A stretch of 49,195 bases of DNA from the NCBI GenBank assembly GCA_002401155.1, contig NVSG01000004.1:17455-66649 (forward strand). Reading direction: 5' to 3'. The stretch comes from Hyphomicrobiales bacterium (GTDB lineage: Bacteria; Pseudomonadota; Alphaproteobacteria; Rhizobiales; Rhizobiaceae). Position numbers and translations under genes: made by a program. Shown in pieces: positions 45,035-49,195 of the stretch. Each line of letters begins with the position of its first letter. Position 1 is the first letter of the stretch. Under the pieces are notes generated by a model that was not told where the DNA came from, ran no database searches, and saw only the letters and a list, made by a program, of their open reading frames with translations.

Positions 45035-45105
45035 GAGCCAGTCCTGTCTTGTGTTGGAATGATCCACAATATCCATCACGTTAAGGCAGGGCTGGTCTCA
45101 TTTTT
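45035..45105 (+). terminator. Second, larger stem-loop after the LuxR gene
   Basis: GAG-CCAGTCCTGTCTT (45035-45050) pairs with AAGGCAGGGCTGG-T-CTC (45083-45099) using two G-U pairs and one bulge, with an inner TGGA/TCCA hairpin. A run of five T follows at 45101-45105. It may end LuxR transcripts. The inner sequence resembles that of the hairpin at 44160. Confidence 0.45.
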
Positions 45106-45116
45106 AGCCCACGACG

Positions 45117-46052
45117 TCAATTATTATCAAACATCGTTCTGGAATGATTTTCGATTGCTTCAGAAATTGCCACACGGCAGATTTCCGCAAATGCATCGAT
45201 CTTTTTCGGACGCTGAGTTTCTTTCGGCGAGACAAGAGCAAGGCTTGCCTCTTCCACATCATGGCTGAGTGGCCGTCTGACAATAACATCGCCGCTATAG
45301 CTGTGCTTGATCGCAATCGGCAGCAAGGCAAAGGAATAGCCAAGGTTCAGTCCTACGAGTGAACGCACCAATTCAAGTGAGCGTGCCCGGAAGCGCACAT
45401 CAGGCTGAATACCGCGCGCGCGAAAAAGATTTTGGTAATATTCCCGAACGCCCGGAATATCGAGCATCACAAATGGATATTTTGCCAATTCATCCAGCGA
45501 TAGGGATTCCCGTCCCGCAAGGGGGTGTTGCTGCGATAGCAATACGTGAGGCCGTACCGCTGCCAAGCGCTCCGTATTAACGGTAGAATCATCAAACATA
45601 TCGTAGGTGATGGCGATATCGGCAGTACCCTCTTTCACCGTATTGACCACATCCACCAATGAGCCTTCATGCAATCGCACATTTACGTTTGGGTGCTGTG
45701 CTGCAAGATTGCTGAAAACCGGCGGCAATACATAGGGCGAAATCACGTGATAACAGGCAACTTGAATTTCCCCTGCGATCTGATTGCCAAAACCCTGCAC
45801 ATCATCGCGAAAAGCTGCCGCCTCATCCAAAAGCTTTTGCGCACGATTGACGAAATGTCGCCCGGTCGGGGTTAGAGACAGTCCTTTTGCCCGGTTACGC
45901 ACGAATAATTTATATTTGAAAGTATCTTCAATACCGCGAATTGCAGCACTGATTGCCGGTTGGGAAATACCAATTTCCACCGATGCTCCCGTAATACTGC
46001 CGGCTTTGGCAACAGCCACCACATACGCCATATGAGCTAGATTTAGATGCAT
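45117..46052 (-). CDS. LysR family transcriptional regulator
   Basis: A 311-residue regulator. The N-terminal winged helix has AVAKAGSITGASVEIGISQPAISAAIRGIED (about 13-43). The C-terminal ligand domain follows (about 90-295, starting GEIQVACYHVISPYVLP). It is divergent from the corrinoid methyltransferase gene, with about 270 bases between the starts, and so is the likely regulator of that operon. The inducer would be the unknown methylated substrate or a product. A palindrome in its own promoter region at 46089 is a possible binding site. Confidence 0.9.
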   Translation of the reverse strand: MHLNLAHMAYVVAVAKAGSITGASVEIGISQPAISAAIRGIEDTFKYKLFVRNRAKGLSLTPTGRHFVNRAQKLLDEAAAFRDDVQGFGNQIAGEIQVACYHVISPYVLPPVFSNLAAQHPNVNVRLHEGSLVDVVNTVKEGTADIAITYDMFDDSTVNTERLAAVRPHVLLSQQHPLAGRESLSLDELAKYPFVMLDIPGVREYYQNLFRARGIQPDVRFRARSLELVRSLVGLNLGYSFALLPIAIKHSYSGDVIVRRPLSHDVEEASLALVSPKETQRPKKIDAFAEICRVAISEAIENHSRTMFDNN

Positions 46053-46088
46053 ACCCCATCCTCAGAAAATCAAAATTACTTTGATATC

Positions 46089-46102
46089 GTATTCTAAAAT
46101 AC
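46089..46102. promoter_or_regulatory. Possible LysR-type operator
   Basis: GTATT-CTAA-AATAC, a 5-bp inverted repeat, 37 bases upstream of the LysR start in the divergent gap. The AT-rich dyad is of the LysR-box type. Confidence 0.35.
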
Positions 46103-46322
46103 AACATTAAAGCAAGGGCCATTGCAATCATCATTATAAATGAGGGCAAAATCCCCTGATTTTTCCCGTTTTGACCGTTAATCATAAGAAAAACAAAATC
46201 AAATCCCTTTAATTATCGATTTGCCTGAAGTGGTAGTTTGAGTCACATTATTTTTTTCCCTGATCATTCGCCCGATCGTGTGGTTAGGGAGCTTGGCCAA
46301 GTATTTTGGGGAATTAACAAAT

Positions 46323-48218
46323 ATGTCCAGACCGTCATTTCTCGACAGAGATTTTTCTGACTATGATTTTCAAAAAAATGTAGCTCAAATGAAGCTCGCT
46401 ATGACCACGGGGTCCGATTATATTCCCTGGACATCGCAAATGTCCGAGTTTGGTCTCGAATATTGTCAGGTTCCAGGTAAGGACTTTTATACAGATGCTG
46501 AGCTTTTCGTAAAAGGTCACCTTCATACCTGCGCCGATTTTGGTTTCGATACAGTCGATCTGATGTGGGACGTCTACAACATCGAAGTTGAGATGATGGG
46601 CGGCGAGATGACATGGTTTGATGATATGGCTCCGGCCATCAACAACACCAATGTGCTGGTTAAAACCGAAAAAGATCTGGCCGCGCTAAAAGCGCCCCAT
46701 CCGATCAATTCTGGCCGTGCCCAGATGATCCACGATATATTGCATCTCTATCAAGAAGTGTCCGGTGGCCTAAGTGCGCCCGTTCGTTTCTGCGCTCCCT
46801 TTACCGCGGTTTCCCACATGGTGGGCTTTGAGCGTTTGATCATTTTGATCCGCGAAGACCCGGAATTTGTCCATAAGATTTTCAAATATTACGTTGAAGA
46901 GGTTGCCGCTCCCTACCTCAACGAATTGTTCAAAGCATTCCCCAATGCCAAAACCATCGGCTCCGATGCCATTGGTTCGCTGGGCTTCATTACTTATGAC
47001 ATCCTCGACGAATTCTCTATTCCGTATATTTTACGTATGAAAGAATTGACCGGTGGTGATAGTTCCCCAGTTGAGGTGGATTCATGGTGGGGCGATTCAT
47101 TTACTAAAAACCCGATCGAGTTCTTCGAGCGCAAACTGCAAGTTGCGCCAAACCATCTGAAAGTTCAGGATCCTGATCTTTATAAGGTCGGTACCGTGAT
47201 GTCGCGCAACTATGCCACCGAGCACAATTTGCCGCTGATCTTTGGCGTTGGCAACGATATTTGCCATGAAGGCAGCCGTGAAGACATTTATAAAGTGATC
47301 CACGAATATATGGAAGTCGGAAGCTCCGGCCCCATGGGCAATAAATTTGCGCTTTATCTTTGTTCCCTGAGTGCGCAAACCCCGCCGGAAAATGTTCGCA
47401 TCATCGTTGAAGCGATCAATGATTTCCGTAAAGGCGACCGCCCTTACGAAGGTCTGGTCGAATCTGGTGAACGTTTGTGGAAAGATAATTCTGCCACCAA
47501 AGTCGAAGGCGATATTCAGGTGCAAGGCGCAGATCTTGGACCCGCCCTTGACGATAATATCAGACCTTTGATGGACGAAATCTATGAGGGCATTCTCGAT
47601 TATGATAATACTCTGGTTGAAGAGCTCGTAGCCAACGCTCTTGAACAAGAGATTGAGCCAGACGTCATTTTGGACAACTCTCTGATCAGAGCCATGGATA
47701 CAGTCGGCGAAGAATTTGCCACTGGCGAATTGTTCGTGCCTGAAATGTTGATGGCGGCCAATGCTATGAAGTCCGGCCTTGAAGTGCTTCGGCCAATCCT
47801 GACCGCAAGAAAAACAAAACCAAAAGGTATCGTCGTACTGGCAACCGTACAGGGTGATTTGCACGATATTGGTAAAAACCTTGTTGCCATGCTGCTTGAG
47901 GGCGGCGGGTTCGAGGTTTACGATGTGGGCGTGAATGCAGCTCCTGATAAAATCATGGCAGAGGCCGAGCGCGTCAATGCTGATATTGTTGGCCTGTCAG
48001 CCCTGCTCACAACCTCAATGCCGTTCATGGGCAAAACCGTCACCGCAATCAAGGAAGCAGGTCATACCTATCCTGTGATTGTTGGCGGCGCACCGGTCAG
48101 TCAGGAGTTTGCTGATAAAATTGGTGCCGACGGATACGCTGAAAGTGCAGTTGATGCGGTGGTCCTTGCCAAACGGCTAATGGCTGCAGCAGTTTCTGCG
48201 CAGCAAGTATCGGCTTAA
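46323..48218 (+). CDS. Fused UroD/MtaA-like methyltransferase and corrinoid protein (CmuA-like)
   Basis: A 631-residue two-domain protein. Residues about 30-395 have the uroporphyrinogen-decarboxylase/MtaA fold (SGRAQMIHD, RFCAPFTAVSHMVGFE, LCSLSAQTPPENVR). Residues about 420-495 are the helical cap of corrinoid proteins and 500-631 the B12-binding domain, with D512-x-H514-x-x-G517 (GDLHDIG) and GG at 588-589. This single-chain design is that of CmuA, the chloromethane methyltransferase. It should take a methyl group from a substrate to its own cobalamin. Of the MtaA zinc ligands only the last cysteine (C347) is seen. ATG at 46323 with GGGG 12 bases upstream; a GTG at 46278 is an alternative. 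Substrate unknown. Confidence 0.88.
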   Translation: MSRPSFLDRDFSDYDFQKNVAQMKLAMTTGSDYIPWTSQMSEFGLEYCQVPGKDFYTDAELFVKGHLHTCADFGFDTVDLMWDVYNIEVEMMGGEMTWFDDMAPAINNTNVLVKTEKDLAALKAPHPINSGRAQMIHDILHLYQEVSGGLSAPVRFCAPFTAVSHMVGFERLIILIREDPEFVHKIFKYYVEEVAAPYLNELFKAFPNAKTIGSDAIGSLGFITYDILDEFSIPYILRMKELTGGDSSPVEVDSWWGDSFTKNPIEFFERKLQVAPNHLKVQDPDLYKVGTVMSRNYATEHNLPLIFGVGNDICHEGSREDIYKVIHEYMEVGSSGPMGNKFALYLCSLSAQTPPENVRIIVEAINDFRKGDRPYEGLVESGERLWKDNSATKVEGDIQVQGADLGPALDDNIRPLMDEIYEGILDYDNTLVEELVANALEQEIEPDVILDNSLIRAMDTVGEEFATGELFVPEMLMAANAMKSGLEVLRPILTARKTKPKGIVVLATVQGDLHDIGKNLVAMLLEGGGFEVYDVGVNAAPDKIMAEAERVNADIVGLSALLTTSMPFMGKTVTAIKEAGHTYPVIVGGAPVSQEFADKIGADGYAESAVDAVVLAKRLMAAAVSAQQVSA

Positions 48219-48251
48219 TTTAACAACGTAGTTTAAAAGAGTGAGATTGAT

Positions 48252-49195
48252 ATGTCTGTTGATAACAACGGCCTGATTGTCATTGGTGAAAACATCAATG
48301 CAACACGCAAACTGAAAGCCTCAAGCCCGAGAATCATTCTCGAAGGCAATGTGGCAAAAATTCGTTATATGAACGCCGAAGGCAATGAAGCCTTTATGGA
48401 CGTGTCCGAGGTTTTCCCTTGGGATGAATCAGAGCGGCTCAAGAAACCTGTTCCCCATGTTTCACACGCCATCAAAACTAAAAACATTGAATATATTGGC
48501 GGCCTCGTTGCCGCCCAGGAAAAAGCCGGCGCTACCATCATCGACGTTTGCGTCGATGAAATTGCTGTTGATCCCGAGGAACGCAATGACTGGATGCGCT
48601 GGCTTTTGCCTGAAATTCAAAAGATGACCACTAAGACATTGGCCATCGATTCGTCCGATCCCGAGACCATCAGGGTTGGTCTTGATATTTACGATCAGTC
48701 AATCAGTCGTCCAGCCATGAACTCGGTCAATCTGGAGCCGGGCCGTGATGTGATGATCCCGCTGGCCAAAGAATATAACGCTTTGTTGTTTGCCAATGGT
48801 TCTGGCCGCGAGACCATGCCTGCCGATGATAAAGAACGCGTCGAAAATATGAAGAAACTCATGGGCATGATGGATGATGCCGATATTCCAATGGGTGATC
48901 GCTATCTTGATCCTTTGGTATTTCCGCTCGGCGCTGGCCCTGAATACGGCAATCATTATCTTGATGCCGTGCGTGTCCTGCGTGAAGAATATCCTGAGGT
49001 GCATATTTTCGGCGGTCACTCCAACGTATCCTTCGGTCTGCCGAAGCGCGTTGTGGTCAACCACGCTTTCCTGGTGCTTTCCATTCTGGCCGGTTGCGAT
49101 GCTTTGATGATCGATCCGGTGGCAAACCCTGTATTCCCGCTGATTGAATTTAAATTAGCCAGCGAATCATTATTGGGCAAAGATCAATATGCCAT
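48252..49195 (+). CDS. Pterin-dependent methyltransferase (corrinoid:tetrahydrofolate), cut by the window edge
   Basis: The frame stays open to the last base, giving at least 314 residues. The family start IGENINATRK is at 11-20. The pterin-site residues of the MeTr/DHPS barrel are visible: D133 in AIDSSDP, the N157/N160 pair in MNSVNLEPG, D220 in LDPLVFPLG and N258 in HSNVSFGLP. It should move methyl from the corrinoid of the upstream protein to tetrahydrofolate, the CmuB/MtgA role. A stretch of about 50 residues (21-72) sits between the first strand and the first helix, where relatives as I know them have none. It lies 33 bases after the CmuA-like gene, in one operon. Confidence 0.85.
   Translation, partial: MSVDNNGLIVIGENINATRKLKASSPRIILEGNVAKIRYMNAEGNEAFMDVSEVFPWDESERLKKPVPHVSHAIKTKNIEYIGGLVAAQEKAGATIIDVCVDEIAVDPEERNDWMRWLLPEIQKMTTKTLAIDSSDPETIRVGLDIYDQSISRPAMNSVNLEPGRDVMIPLAKEYNALLFANGSGRETMPADDKERVENMKKLMGMMDDADIPMGDRYLDPLVFPLGAGPEYGNHYLDAVRVLREEYPEVHIFGGHSNVSFGLPKRVVVNHAFLVLSILAGCDALMIDPVANPVFPLIEFKLASESLLGKDQYA

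Noticed and set aside
45035..45105. Inverted repeats read as the ends of an insertion sequence
   Set aside because: The stem-loop is only about 70 bases long, with no transposase and no flanking target duplication; a terminator or RNA structure fits better.
46053..46322. Cobalamin riboswitch before the corrinoid methyltransferase operon
   Set aside because: I looked for the conserved B12-box (GCCACTG-like) on both strands and found none.
47097..47864. Minus-strand open frame of 255 codons opposite the fused methyltransferase gene
   Set aside because: Antisense shadow; composition rich in Phe, His and Ile, with no recognisable domain.

Overview
The window is a piece of the main chromosome of an alphaproteobacterium, most probably of the order Hyphomicrobiales (Rhizobiales). 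The evidence is the gene order argG-rlmN-ialB, the Hyphomicrobiales-type families DUF2794, DUF1223 and IalB, and above all the origin-proximal block parB-parA-rsmG-mnmG-mnmE-rho-hemJ-hemE / ppsR-maf-aroE-coaE-dnaQ. Base composition is moderate, with many AT-rich intergenic stretches, unlike the GC-rich soil rhizobia. A marine or host-associated relative is possible, but that is only an inference. I see no rRNA, tRNA, CRISPR array, transposase or prophage.

Layout. 1-16.3 kb: housekeeping and envelope genes. They are a GNAT acetyltransferase, typA, argG, a LysE-type exporter, rlmN with a coupled membrane protein, ialB, an rRNA/tRNA methylase, a YkvA protein, thpR, a TesA-like SGNH hydrolase divergent from a YbbA/YbbP-type ABC exporter, a Bax-inhibitor-1 protein, a Pat-type acetyltransferase, DUF2794 and DUF1223. 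Between the last two lies an unassigned small RNA candidate (15371-15497). 16.6-23.0 kb: aconitase and the sdhCDAB operon. A palindrome resembling an Irr iron-control element overlaps the acnA promoter. 23.1-25.9 kb: three acetyltransferases and an AEC-type transporter.

26.0-38.8 kb is the replication-origin region. Genes on both sides run away from an AT-rich gap of about 375 bp between hemE and ppsR. The gap, with the hemE start, carries several DnaA boxes and one exact CtrA-type site. Three parS sites lie 4-7 kb away, next to parAB. The layout is the one known from Caulobacter (hemE / RP001-like gene).

38.8-42.1 kb: a polar amino-acid ABC importer with a terminator-like hairpin after the binding-protein gene. 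42.2-45.0 kb: two divergent regulators, a membrane-anchored TPR protein and a LuxR protein without a LuxI partner; structured elements flank the LuxR gene. 45.1-49.2 kb: a LysR regulator divergent from a corrinoid methyl-transfer operon. Its first gene fuses a UroD/MtaA-like methyltransferase to a corrinoid protein (the CmuA architecture). Its second is a pterin-dependent methyltransferase cut by the window edge. This is the most likely undescribed system here: a B12-dependent C1 pathway of unknown substrate feeding methyl groups to tetrahydrofolate.

A dispersed intergenic repeat occurs five times, always 10-35 bases downstream of a minus-strand stop codon and always in the same orientation to the gene, which suggests a 3'-UTR element.
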